From Calliopsis andreniformis (taxonomy: Eukaryota > Arthropoda > Insecta > Hymenoptera > Andrenidae): DNA of 64,000 bases. The notes under the pieces are model-generated. The model did no database searches. It was given only the letters and a program-made list of their open reading frames with translations, and was not told the origin of the DNA. The stretch is taken from positions 1,984,001 through 2,048,000 of the forward strand of contig NW_027480468.1 in NCBI RefSeq assembly GCF_051401765.1, given 5' to 3'. Positions 1 to 11,796 of the stretch are shown one piece after another (within the stretch, counting starts at the first letter, position 1; the number at the start of each line of letters is the position of its first letter). Both the position numbers and the translations under genes were made by a program.

Positions 1-1049
1 TCAATCCTCAATCCTCAATCCTCAATACTCAATCCTCAATCCTCAATCCTCAATCCTCAATTCTGAATTCTCAACCCCAAATCCTCAATCTTCAGCCCTC
101 AGTCCTCAACAATCAGTTGTCAATTCTCAATCCTCAATAGAATATCATCAATTCACAGTTTTCAATACTCAATGCTCAATCTGCAGTCTTCAAATATCTA
201 CCCACAAACATCAATTCTCATCACACAACCCTCAACACTCATTCCCCAATCCTCAATCTTCAATCCTCAATCCTCAATCCTCAATCCTCAATCCTCAATC
301 TTCAATCATCAATACTCAATCATCAATCCTCAATTCTCAATCCTCAATCCTCAATCCTCAATACTAAATACTCAATACTCAATCTTCAATACCCAATCAT
401 CAATCCTCAATCCTCAATCCTCATTCTTCAATCCTCAATACCCAATCCTCAATCTTCAATACTCAATCCTTAATCGTCAATCCTCTATCCCCAATCCTCA
501 ATCTTCAATACTCAATCCTCAATCCTCAATCCACAATCCTCAATCTTCAATCCTCAATACTCAACCTTCAATCCTCAATCCACAATCCTCAATCCTCAAT
601 CCTCAATCCTCAGTCCTCAATCCTCAATCTTCAATCCTAAATAATCGATCTTCAATCCTCAATCCTCAATCCTCAATCCTCAATCCTCATTCTTCAATCC
701 TCAATACCGAATCCTCAATCTTCAATCCTCAATCCTCAATCCTCAATTCTCAATCCTCAATCCTCAATCCTCAATACTCAATCCTCAATACTCAATCTTC
801 AATACCCAATCATCAATCCTCAATCCTCAATCCTCATTCTTCAATCCTCAATACCCAATCCTCAATCGTCAATCCTTAATCCTCAATCCTCAATTCTCAA
901 TCCTCAGTCCTCAGTCCTCAGTCCTAAAACCTCAACCCTCAACCATCAGCCCTCATCCTCAATCCTCAATCCTCATTCCGCAATCCTCAACCTTCAATCC
1001 TCAATTCTCAATATTCAATCCTCAATTCTGAATCCTCAATCCTCAATCC
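1..1049 (+). repeat. Left block, first copy in the window
   Basis: This block holds one anchor (92-245) followed by near-consensus heptamers with marker variants: TAAATAATCGATC near 640, CATTCTTC near 830 and CATTCCGCAATCC near 975. It recurs at 7100-8148, 20701-21749, 23951-24999 and 31050-32098, and partly at 36815-37545. At position 366 the copies split into two subtypes. Those starting at 1, 20701 and 23951 have A, and those at 7100 and 31050 have C (7465, 31415). Confidence 0.88.
92..245 (+). repeat. 154-bp anchor element (22 diverged heptamers), type copy; about 75 copies in the window
   Basis: This stretch parses without remainder into 22 heptamers, but most are diverged and their order is fixed in every copy. 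Landmarks in order are TCAGCCC, CAACAATCAGTTG, TCAATAGAATATC, TTCACAGTTTTC, a GCAATCTTCAAAT block, CCACAAACATCAATTC and a closing CCCTCAACACTCAGTCC. By eye the CAATCAGTTG core or its variants lie near 111, 1311, 2094, 2403, 3113, 3896, 4205, 4915, 5705, 6013, 6893, 7209, 8410, 9192, 9502, 9932, 13532, 13831, 15498, 16070, 18447, 19548, 20495, 20811, 22011, 22794, 23745, 24061, 25261, 26044, 26353, 27063, 27846, 28155, 28865, 29655, 29963, 30843, 31160, 32360, 33142, 33452, 33882, 36259, 36607, 36923, 37922, 38919, 39170, 40120, 40373, 41307, 42998, 43550, 45327, 45927, 46587, 47608, 50188, 50492, 50978, 52169, 52719, 54007, 54760, 55728, 56279, 57567, 58319, 59307, 59616, 60648, 61608, 63250 and 63868. 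Spacing is mostly 300-1200 bp. Confidence 0.9.
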
Positions 1050-2851
1050 TCATTCTTCAATCCTCAATACCCAATCCTCAATCTTCAATCCTCTATCCTC
1101 AATCCTCAATTCTCAATACTCAATCCTCAGACCTCAGTCCTCAAACCTCAATCCTCAACCCTCAGCCCTCATCCTCAATCGTCAATCCTCAACCTCAATC
1201 CTCAATCTTCAATCCTCAATACTCAATCTTCAATCCTCAATCCTCAGTCCTCAAACCACAATTCTGAATCCTCAATCCTGAATCCTCAATCTTCAGCCCT
1301 CAGTCCTCAACAATCAGTTGTCAATCCTCAATCCCCAATAGAATATCCTCAATTCACAGTTTTCAATACCCAATACCCAATGTGCAATCTTCAAATCTCT
1401 ATCCACAAACATCAATTCTCATCACTCAACCCTCAACACTCGGTCCTCAATGTTCAATCCTCAATCCTCAATCCTCAATCTTCAATCCTCAATACTCAAT
1501 CCTCAATCCTCAATCCTCAATCCTCAATCATCGATCCTCAATCTTCAATACTCAATCCTCTATCCTCAATCCTCAGTCATCAATACTCAATCTTCAGTAC
1601 TCAATCCTCAATCCTCAATTCTCAATCCTCAATCCTCAATCCTCAATCCTCAGACCTCAAACGTCAATATTCAACCCTCAGTCCTGGTCCCCAATCCACA
1701 ACCCTCAATCCTCAATCCTCAATCTTCAATCATCAATATTCTATCCTCAGTCCTCAATCCTCAATCCTCAATCCTCAGTCCTCAATCCTGAATCCTCAAT
1801 CCTGAATCCTCAATCCTGAATCCTCAATCCTCAATCCTCAATCCTCAATGTTCAATCCTCAATACCCAATCCTCAACCTTCAATCCTCAATCCTCAATCC
1901 TCAATCCTCAATCCTCAATCCTCGATCCTCAATCCTCAATCCTCTGTCCTCAAACCACAATCCTGAATCCTCAATCCTGAATCCTCAATCCTCAATCCTC
2001 AATCCTCAATCCTCAATCCTCAATCCTCTGTCCTCAAACCACAATCCTGAATCCTCAATCCTGAGTCCTCAATCTTCAGCCCTCAGTCCTCAACAATCAG
2101 TTGTCAATCCTCAATCCTCAATAGAATATCCTCAGTTCAGAGTTTTCCATACGCAATACTCAATCTGCAATCTTCAAATCTCTATCCACAAACATCAATT
2201 CTCATCACTCAGCCCTCAGCACTCAGTCCCCAATCCTCAATCTTCAATCCTCAATCCTCAATCCTCAATCCTCAATCCACAATCTTCAATCCTCGATCCT
2301 CAATCCTCAATCCTCATTCCTCAATCCTCAATCCTCAGTCCTCAAACCACAATTCTGAATCCTCAATCCTGAATCCTCAATCTTCAGCCATCAGTCCTCA
2401 ACTATCAGTTGTCAATACTCAATCCTCAATAGAATATCCTCAATTCACAGGTTTCAATACTCAATACTCAATCTGCAATCTTCAAATCTCTATCCACAAA
2501 CATCAATCCTCACCACTCAACCCTCAACACTCAGTCCCCAATCCTCAATCTTCAATTCTCAATCCTCAATCCTCAATCTTCAATCCTCAATCCCCAGTCC
2601 TCAGTCTTCAATACTCAATGCTCCATCCTCAATCCCCTATCCTCAGTCCTCAGTCCTCAACCCTCAATCTTCAAACCTCAATCCTCAACCGTCAGTCCTC
2701 GTCCTCAACCCTCAACCCTCAATACTCAATCCTCAATCTTCAATCATCAATACTCAATCTTCAATCCTCAATACTCAATCCTCAATCATCAATCCTCAAT
2801 CTTCAATACTCAATCCTCAATCCTCAATCCTCAATCCTCAATACTCAACCA
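1050..2851 (+). repeat. 1802-bp tandem unit, copy 1 of 3
   Basis: The unit begins at CATTCTTCAATCC near 1051 and recurs at exactly 1802 bp (1051/2853, 1380/3182, 1848/3650). It contains three anchors (near 1311, 2094 and 2403), a short G-containing marker CCTGGTCCCC near 1684 and a triple CTGAATC tract near 1790-1825. Copies 1 and 2 looked identical at every marker compared. Confidence 0.92.
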
Positions 2852-4653
2852 TCATTCTTCAATCCTCAATACCCAATCCTCAATCTTCAATCCTCTATCC
2901 TCAATCCTCAATTCTCAATACTCAATCCTCAGACCTCAGTCCTCAAACCTCAATCCTCAACCCTCAGCCCTCATCCTCAATCGTCAATCCTCAACCTCAA
3001 TCCTCAATCTTCAATCCTCAATACTCAATCTTCAATCCTCAATCCTCAGTCCTCAAACCACAATTCTGAATCCTCAATCCTGAATCCTCAATCTTCAGCC
3101 CTCAGTCCTCAACAATCAGTTGTCAATCCTCAATCCCCAATAGAATATCCTCAATTCACAGTTTTCAATACCCAATACCCAATGTGCAATCTTCAAATCT
3201 CTATCCACAAACATCAATTCTCATCACTCAACCCTCAACACTCGGTCCTCAATGTTCAATCCTCAATCCTCAATCCTCAATCTTCAATCCTCAATACTCA
3301 ATCCTCAATCCTCAATCCTCAATCCTCAATCATCGATCCTCAATCTTCAATACTCAATCCTCTATCCTCAATCCTCAGTCATCAATACTCAATCTTCAGT
3401 ACTCAATCCTCAATCCTCAATTCTCAATCCTCAATCCTCAATCCTCAATCCTCAGACCTCAAACGTCAATATTCAACCCTCAGTCCTGGTCCCCAATCCA
3501 CAACCCTCAATCCTCAATCCTCAATCTTCAATCATCAATATTCTATCCTCAGTCCTCAATCCTCAATCCTCAATCCTCAGTCCTCAATCCTGAATCCTCA
3601 ATCCTGAATCCTCAATCCTGAATCCTCAATCCTCAATCCTCAATCCTCAATGTTCAATCCTCAATACCCAATCCTCAACCTTCAATCCTCAATCCTCAAT
3701 CCTCAATCCTCAATCCTCAATCCTCGATCCTCAATCCTCAATCCTCTGTCCTCAAACCACAATCCTGAATCCTCAATCCTGAATCCTCAATCCTCAATCC
3801 TCAATCCTCAATCCTCAATCCTCAATCCTCTGTCCTCAAACCACAATCCTGAATCCTCAATCCTGAGTCCTCAATCTTCAGCCCTCAGTCCTCAACAATC
3901 AGTTGTCAATCCTCAATCCTCAATAGAATATCCTCAGTTCAGAGTTTTCCATACGCAATACTCAATCTGCAATCTTCAAATCTCTATCCACAAACATCAA
4001 TTCTCATCACTCAGCCCTCAGCACTCAGTCCCCAATCCTCAATCTTCAATCCTCAATCCTCAATCCTCAATCCTCAATCCACAATCTTCAATCCTCGATC
4101 CTCAATCCTCAATCCTCATTCCTCAATCCTCAATCCTCAGTCCTCAAACCACAATTCTGAATCCTCAATCCTGAATCCTCAATCTTCAGCCATCAGTCCT
4201 CAACTATCAGTTGTCAATACTCAATCCTCAATAGAATATCCTCAATTCACAGGTTTCAATACTCAATACTCAATCTGCAATCTTCAAATCTCTATCCACA
4301 AACATCAATCCTCACCACTCAACCCTCAACACTCAGTCCCCAATCCTCAATCTTCAATTCTCAATCCTCAATCCTCAATCTTCAATCCTCAATCCCCAGT
4401 CCTCAGTCTTCAATACTCAATGCTCCATCCTCAATCCCCTATCCTCAGTCCTCAGTCCTCAACCCTCAATCTTCAAACCTCAATCCTCAACCGTCAGTCC
4501 TCGTCCTCAACCCTCAACCCTCAATACTCAATCCTCAATCTTCAATCATCAATACTCAATCTTCAATCCTCAATACTCAATCCTCAATCATCAATCCTCA
4601 ATCTTCAATACTCAATCCTCAATCCTCAATCCTCAATCCTCAATACTCAACCA
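2852..4653 (+). repeat. 1802-bp tandem unit, copy 2 of 3
   Basis: This is the direct tandem partner of 1050-2851, with the same marker order. Its left junction lies where CATTCTTC is preceded by ACTCAACCAT rather than by the consensus heptamers seen before 1050. The junction therefore formed by exchange between two heptamer tracts, and a tract of the left block was replaced. Confidence 0.92.
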
Positions 4654-6345
4654 TCATTCTTCAATCCTCAATACCCAATCCTCAATCTTCAATCCTCTAT
4701 CCTCAATCCTCAATTCTCAATACTCAATCCTCAGACCTCAGTCCTCAAACCTCAATCCTCAACCCTCAGCCCTCATCCTCAATCGTCAATCCTCAACCTC
4801 AATCCTCAATCTTCAATCCTCAATACTCAATCTTCAATCCTCAATCCTCAGTCCTCAAACCACAATTCTGAATCCTCAATCCTGAATCCTCAATCTTCAG
4901 CCCTCAGTCCTCAACAATCAGTTGTCAATCCTCAATCCCCAATAGAATATCCTCAATTCACAGTTTTCAATACCCAATACCCAATGTGCAATCTTCAAAT
5001 CTCTATCCACAAACATCAATTCTCATCACTCAACCCTCAACACTCGGTCCTCAATGTTCAATCCTCAATCCTCAATCCTCAATCTTCAATCCTCAATACT
5101 CAATCCTCAATCCTCAATCCTCAATCCTCAATCATCGATCCTCAATCTTCAATACTCAATCCTCTATCCTCAATCCTCAGTCATCAATACTCAATCTTCA
5201 GTACTCAATCCTCAATCCTCAATTCTCAATCCTCAATCCTCAATCCTCAGACCTCAAACGTCAATATTCAACCCTCAGTCCTGGACCCCAATCCACAACC
5301 CTCAATCCTCAATCCTCAATCTTCAATCATCAATATTCTATCCTCAGTCCTCAATCCTCAATCCTCAATCCTCAGTCCTCAATCCTGAATCCTCAATCCT
5401 GAATCCTCAATCCTGAATCCTCAATCCTCAATCCTCAATCCTCAATGTTCAATCCTCAATACCCAATCCTCAACCTTCAATCCTCAATCCTCAATCCTCA
5501 ATCCTCAATCCTCAATCCTCGATCCTCAATCCTCAATCCTCTGTCCTCAAACCACAATCCTGAATCCTCAATCCTGAATCCTCAATCCTGAATCCTCAAT
5601 CCTCAATCCTCAATCCTCAATCCTCAATCCTCAATCCTCTGTCCTCAAACCACAATCCTGAATCCTCAATCCTGAGTCCTCAATCTTCAGCCCTCAGTCC
5701 TCAACAATCAGTTGTCAATCCTCAATCCTCAATAGAATATCCTCAGTTCAGAGTTTTCCATACGCAATACTCAATCTGCAATCTTCAAATCTCTATCCAC
5801 AAACATCAATTCTCATCACTCAGCCCTCAGCACTCAGTCCCCAATCCTCAATCTTCAATCCTCAATCCTCAATCCTCAATCCTCAATCCACAATCTTCAA
5901 TCCTCGATCCTCAATCCTCAATCCTCATTCCTCAATCCTCAATCCTCAGTCCTCAAACCACAGTTCTGAATCCTCAATCCTGAATCCTCAATCTTCAGCC
6001 ATCAGTCCTCAACTATCAGTTGTCAATACTCAATCCTCAATAGAATATCCTCAATTCACAGGTTTCAATACTCAATACTCAATCTGCAATCTTCAAATCT
6101 CTATCCACAAACATCAATCCTCACCACTCAACCCTCAACACTCAGTCCCCAATCCTCAATCTTCAATTCTCAATCCTCAATCCTCAATCTTCAATCCTCA
6201 ATCCCCAGTCCTCAGTTTTCAATACTCAATGCTCCATCCTCAATCCTCTATCCTCAGTCCTCAGTCCTCAACCCTCAATCTTCAAACCTCAATCCTCAAC
6301 CGTCAGTCCTCGTCCTCAACCCTCAACCCTCAATACTCAATCCCC
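4654..6345 (+). repeat. 1802-bp tandem unit, copy 3 of 3, diverged and shortened
   Basis: It follows copies 1 and 2 but has lost one heptamer near 5245 and gained 14 bp in the CTGAATC tract near 5590. Markers 4420 and 6229 are therefore 1809 bp apart. CCTGGTCCCC has become CCTGGACCCC near 5282, and ACAATTCTG has become ACAGTTCTG near 5962. The unit ends early at 6343, where a stretch of 84 bp (12 heptamers) present in the related blocks at 18648 and 19746 is missing. Confidence 0.88.
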
Positions 6346-7099
6346 AATCCTCAATCTTCAATACTCAATCCTCAATCCTCAATCCACAATCCTCAATCTT
6401 CAATCCTCAATACTCAACCTTCAACACTCAATCTTCAATCCTCAATCCTTAATCCTCAATCCTCAATCCTCAACACTCTATCTTCAATCCTAAATAATCA
6501 ATCTCCAATACTAGATCCTCAATCCCCAGTGCTCAATCCTCAATACCCAATCCTCAATACCCAATCTTGAATCCTCAATCCTCAATTCTCAATCCTCAAT
6601 CTTCAATCCTCAATCCCCAATTCTCAATCGTCAATCCTCATTCTTCAATCCTCAATACACAATCCTCAATCTTCAATCCTCAATCCTCAATTCTCAATCT
6701 TCGATCCTCAATACTGAATCTTCAATCCTCAATCCTCAATCCTCAATCCTCAATCCTCAATCCTCAATCCTGAATATTCAATCCTCATTCCCCAATCCTC
6801 AATCCTCAATCCTCTATCCTCAATCCTCAGTCCTCAAACCTCAATCCTGGATCCTCAATCCTGAATCCTCAATCTTCAGACCTCAGTCCTCAACAATCAG
6901 TTGTCAATTCTCAATTCTCAAAAGAATATCTACAATTCACAGTTTTCAATACTCAATACTCAATCTGCAATCTTTAAATCACTATCTACAAACACCAATT
7001 CTCATCACTCAACCCTCAACACTCAGTCCCTAGTCCTCAATCTTCAATCCTCAATCCTCAGTCCTCAATCCTCAACCTTCAATCCTCAATACTCAATCT
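6346..7099 (+). repeat. Bridging block with AAAAGAATATC anchor
   Basis: This block links the 1802-bp cluster to the next left block. It carries TAAATAATCAATC near 6490, TCCTGGATCC near 6846 and a distinctive anchor reading CAATTCTCAAAAGAATATC near 6913, whose inner part has CTATCTACAAACACC. Copies lie at 19947-20700, 23197-23950 and 30296-31049, and partly at 36525-36814. The 30296 copy has G instead of C at 30757. Confidence 0.85.
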
Positions 7100-9609
7100 T
7101 CAATCCTCAATCCTCAATCCTCAATACTCAATCCTCAATCCTCAATCCTCAATCCTCAATTCTGAATTCTCAACCCCAAATCCTCAATCTTCAGCCCTCA
7201 GTCCTCAACAATCAGTTGTCAATTCTCAATCCTCAATAGAATATCATCAATTCACAGTTTTCAATACTCAATGCTCAATCTGCAGTCTTCAAATATCTAC
7301 CCACAAACATCAATTCTCATCACACAACCCTCAACACTCATTCCCCAATCCTCAATCTTCAATCCTCAATCCTCAATCCTCAATCCTCAATCCTCAATCT
7401 TCAATCATCAATACTCAATCATCAATCCTCAATTCTCAATCCTCAATCCTCAATCCTCAATACTCAATACTCAATACTCAATCTTCAATACCCAATCATC
7501 AATCCTCAATCCTCAATCCTCATTCTTCAATCCTCAATACCCAATCCTCAATCTTCAATACTCAATCCTTAATCGTCAATCCTCTATCCCCAATCCTCAA
7601 TCTTTAATACTCAATCCTCAATCCTCAATCCACAATCCTCAATCTTCAATCCTCAATACTCAACCTTCAATCCTCAATCCACAATCCTCAATCCTCAATC
7701 CTCAATCCTCAGTCCTCAATCCTCAATCTTCAATCCTAAATAATCGATCTTCAATCCTCAATCCTCAATCCTCAATCCTCAATCCTCATTCTTCAATCCT
7801 CAATACCGAATCCTCAATCTTCAATCCTCAATCCTCAATCCTCAATTCTCAATCCTCAATCCTCAATCCTCAATACTCAATCCTCAATACTCAATCTTCA
7901 ATACCCAATCATCAATCCTCAATCCTCAATCCTCATTCTTCAATCCTCAATACCCAATCCTCAATCGTCAATCCTTAATCCTCAATCCTCAATTCTCAAT
8001 CCTCAGTCCTCAGTCCTCAGTCCTAAAACCTCAACCCTCAACCATCAGCCCTCATCCTCAATCCTCAATCCTCATTCCGCAATCCTCAACCTTCAATCCT
8101 CAATTCTCAATATTCAATCCTCAATTCTGAATCCTCAATCCTCAATCCTCATTCTTCAATCCTCAATACCCAATCCTCAATCTTCAATACTCTATCCTCA
8201 ATCCTCAATTCTCAATACTCAATCCTCAGACCTCAGTCCTCAAACCTCAATCCTCAACCCTCAGCCCTCATCCTCAATCGTCAATCCTCAACCTCAATCC
8301 TCAATCTTCAATCCTCAATACTCAATCTTCAATCCTCAATCCTCAGTCCTCAAACCACAATTCTGAATCCTCAATCCTGAATCCTCAATCTTCAGCCCTC
8401 AGTCCTCAACAATCAGTTGTCAATCCTCAATCCCCAATAGAATATCCTCAATTCACAGTTTTCAATACCCAATACCCAATGTGCAATCTTCAAATCTCTA
8501 TCCACAAACATCAATTCTCATCACTCAACCCTCAACACTCGGTCCTCAATGTTCAATCCTCAATCCTCAATCCTCAATCTTCAATCCTCAATACTCAATC
8601 CTCAATCCTCAATCCTCAATCCTCAATCATCGATCCTCAATCTTCAATACTCAATCCTCTATCCTCAATCCTCAGTCATCAATACTCAATCTTCAGTACT
8701 CAATCCTCAATCCTCAATTCTCAATCCTCAATCCTCAATCCTCAATCCTCAGACCTCAAACGTCAATATTCAACCCTCAGTCCTGGTCCCCAATCCACAA
8801 CCCTCAATCCTCAATCCTCAATCTTCAATCATCAATATTCTATCCTCAGTCCTCAATCCTCAATCCTCAATCCTCAGTCCTCAATCCTGAATCCTCAATC
8901 CTGAATCCTCAATCCTGAATCCTCAATCCTCAATCCTCAATCCTCAATGTTCAATCCTCAATACCCAATCCTCAACCTTCAATCCTCAATCCTCAATCCT
9001 CAATCCTCAATCCTCAATCCTCGATCCTCAATCCTCAATCCTCTGTCCTCAAACCACAATCCTGAATCCTCAATCCTGAATCCTCAATCCTCAATCCTCA
9101 ATCCTCAATCCTCAATCCTCAATCCTCTGTCCTCAAACCACAATCCTGAATCCTCAATCCTGAGTCCTCAATCTTCAGCCCTCAGTCCTCAACAATCAGT
9201 TGTCAATCCTCAATCCTCAATAGAATATCCTCAGTTCAGAGTTTTCCATACGCAATACTCAATCTGCAATCTTCAAATCTCTATCCACAAACATCAATTC
9301 TCATCACTCAGCCCTCAGCACTCAGTCCCCAATCCTCAATCTTCAATCCTCAATCCTCAATCCTCAATCCTCAATCCACAATCTTCAATCCTCGATCCTC
9401 AATCCTCAATCCTCATTCCTCAATCCTCAATCCTCAGTCCTCAAACCACAATTCTGAATCCTCAATCCTGAATCCTCAATCTTCAGCCATCAGTCCTCAA
9501 CTATCAGTTGTCAATACTCAATCCTCAATAGAATATCCTCAATTCACAGGTTTCAATACTCAATACTCAATCTGCAATCTTCAAATCTCTATCCACAAAC
9601 ATCAATCCT
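7100..9609 (+). repeat. Repeat of the left block plus part of an 1802-bp unit (offset 7099)
   Basis: It matches 1-2510 at a constant offset of 7099 (172/7271, 1380/8479, 1848/8947). Subtype markers 7465 C and 8189 A separate it from the copies at 1, 20701 and 23951 and join it to 31050. The match ends near 9608, where CCTCACCACTC becomes CCTCATCACTC and the following anchor tail reads CAACTCTCAG. Confidence 0.9.
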
Positions 9610-9806
9610 CATCACTCAACCCTCAACTCTCAGTCCCCAATCCTCAATCTTCAATCCTCTATCCTCAATCCTCAATCCTCAATCCTCAATCCTCAATCCT
9701 CAATCCTCAATCCTCAATCTTCAATCCTCAATACTCAATATTCAATCCTCATTACTCAATCCTCAATTCTCAATCTTCAATCCTCAATCCTCATTCCTCA
9801 AACCTC
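9610..9806 (+). repeat. Short linker of consensus heptamers
   Basis: This is mostly perfect TCAATCC with a TTCAATCCTCATTACTC marker near 9740. The same linker follows the CAACTCTCAGTCCCC anchor tail near 33560-33756, 45430-45625 and 63370-63550. It therefore joins different modules in different parts of the array. Confidence 0.7.
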
Positions 9807-11796
9807 AATCCTCAACCTCAATCCTCAATCTTCAATCCTCAATACTCTATCTTCAATCCTCAATCCTCAGTCCTCAAACCTCAATTCTGAATCCTCAACC
9901 CTGATTCCTCAATCTTCAGCCCTCAGTCCTCAACAATCAGTTGTCAATCCTCAATCCTGAGTATAATATCCTCAATTCACAGTTTTCAATACTCAATACT
10001 CAATCTGCAATCTTCAAATCTCTATCCACAGACATCAATTCTCATCACTCAACCCTGAACACTCAGTCCTCAACGTTCAATCCTCAATCCTCAATTCTCA
10101 ATCTTCGATCCTCTATACTGAATCTTCAATCCTCAATCCTCAATCCTCAATCCTCAATCCTCAATCCTGTATATTCAATCCTCAGTCCCCAATCCTCAAT
10201 CCTCAATCCTCAATCCTCATTCTTCAATCCTCAACACCCAATCCTCAATCTTCAATCCTCAATCCTCAATCCTCAATTCTCAATCCTCAATCCTCTGTCC
10301 TCAGACCTCAAACCTCAATGCTCTACCCTCAGCCCTCATCGTCAATCCTCAAACCTCAATCCTCAGTCCTCAATCGTCAATCCTCAATCCTCAATCTTCA
10401 ATCCACAATACTCAACCTTCAATCCTCAATCCTCAATCCACAATCCTCAATATTCAATCCTCAATACTCAATTTTCAATACTCAATCCGCAATCATCAAT
10501 CCTCAATCCTGAATCCTCAGTCATCAATCCACAGTCTTCAATACTCAATCGTCGATCCCCAGTCCTCAATCCTGAATCCTCAATCCTCGTACATCAAACC
10601 TCAATCCTCAACCCTCAGACCTCATCCTCAGTTCTCAATTCTCAATCCGCAATCCTCAACCCTCAAGCTTCAATCCTCAATAATCAACATCCAATCCTAG
10701 ATCCCCATCCCCAATCCTTAATCCTTAAACCTCAACCTTCAATCCTCAATCCCCAGTCCTCAATCTTCAATCCTCAATGCCCAGTCCTCAATCCTCAATC
10801 CTCAGTCCTCAATCCTCAACCCTCAGTCCTCGTCATCAATCCTCAACCCTCAATAATCAATCCGCAATCTTCAATCATCAATACTCAATCTTCAACACTC
10901 AATCCTCAATACTCAATCCTCAGTCCTCGATACTCAATCCCCAGACCTCAGTCCTCAATCTTCAATACTCAATCCGCCAATCCTCAATATTCAACACACA
11001 ACCCTCAACCATCAATCCTCAATACTCAACCATCAATCCTAAATTCTCAATACTCAGTAGAATATCCTGAATTCTCAGTTTTCAATACTCAATCCTCAAT
11101 CTTCAATCTTCAAATCTCCATCCACAAACATCAATTCTCATCTCTCATCCCTCAACACACAGTCCTCAATATTCAATCCTCAATCCTCAATCCTCAATCC
11201 TCATTCCTCAAACCTCAATTCTCAAACCTCAGTCCTCACCCTCAATTCACAATTCTCAATCCTCAATCCTCAATCCTCAACACTCTATCTTCAATCCTAA
11301 ATAATCAATCTCCAATACTAGATCCTCAATCCCCAATCCTCAATCCTCAATACCCAATCCTCAATACCCAACCTTCAATCCTCAATCCTCAATTCTCAAT
11401 CCTCAATCTTCAATCCTCAATCCCCAATCCTCAATCCTCAATCCTCATTCTTCAATCCTCAATACCCAATCCTCAATCCTCAATCCTCAATCCTCAATCT
11501 TCAATCCTCAATCCTCAATCCTGAATATTCAATCCTCAGTCCCCAATCCTCAATCCTCAATCCTCAATCCTCATTCTTCAATCCTCAATACCCAATCCTC
11601 AATCTTCGATCCTCAATCCTCAATCCTCAATTCTCAATCCTCAATCCTCAGTCCTCAGACCTCAAGCCTCAATTCTCAACCCTCAGCCCTCATCGTCAAT
11701 CCTCAAACCTCAATCCTCAGTCCTCAATCCTCAATGCCCAATCCTCAATCCTCAATCCTCAGTCCTCAATCCTCAATCCTCAATCCTCAATCCTCA
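9807..11796 (+). repeat. 2-kb block gamma, copy 1
   Basis: This block is richer in unusual variants than the rest. Markers are GAGTATAATATCC near 9959, CGTTCAATCC near 10074, GCTCTACCC near 10320, CCGCAATC, CTCAAGCTTC near 10672, CTAGATCCCC near 10698 and CCGCCAATCC near 10974. It has a normal anchor near 9932 and a type B anchor near 11060. It recurs at 15944-17933 (offset 6137) and 33757-35746. Its + frame at 9941-11524 is open for 527 codons, but the product is only the SILNPQS period with variants. Confidence 0.88.

Larger units (their letters stand above)
1..11796 (+). repeat. Large segmental duplication, left copy (offset 23,950 bp)
   Basis: Sequence, variant heptamers and anchor positions match 23951-35746 at a constant offset of 23,950. 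By eye I noticed only two substitutions: 6807 C against 30757 G, and 7605 T against 31555 C. There is no net length change. The match ends at 11797/35747, where the left copy continues with consensus heptamers and the right copy switches to the sequence found at 17934. The true left end lies outside the window, so the unit may be larger than 11.8 kb. Confidence 0.93.

Noticed and set aside
92..245. Anchor as a dispersed transposable element (SINE or MITE)
   Set aside because: It parses exactly into 22 heptamers in register with its flanks and lacks inverted termini, tail or target duplication, so it is a diverged part of the array itself.
1684..1700. CCTGGTCCCC marker as a known centromere-protein box or regulatory site
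   Set aside because: It does not contain the conserved TTCG...CGGG pattern of a CENP-B box in either orientation and is explained as a few substitutions in adjacent heptamers.
9941..11524. 527-codon open frame, with similar ones at 14644-16041, 16078-17661, 33891-35474, 57139-58290 and 61930-63045, as protein-coding genes
   Set aside because: They are the direct consequence of the stop-free 7-bp period. Several overlapping frames are open at once, they begin at chance ATG variants, no ribosome-binding or promoter context is seen, and the peptide is only the SILNPQS period. Duplicated copies change length freely.
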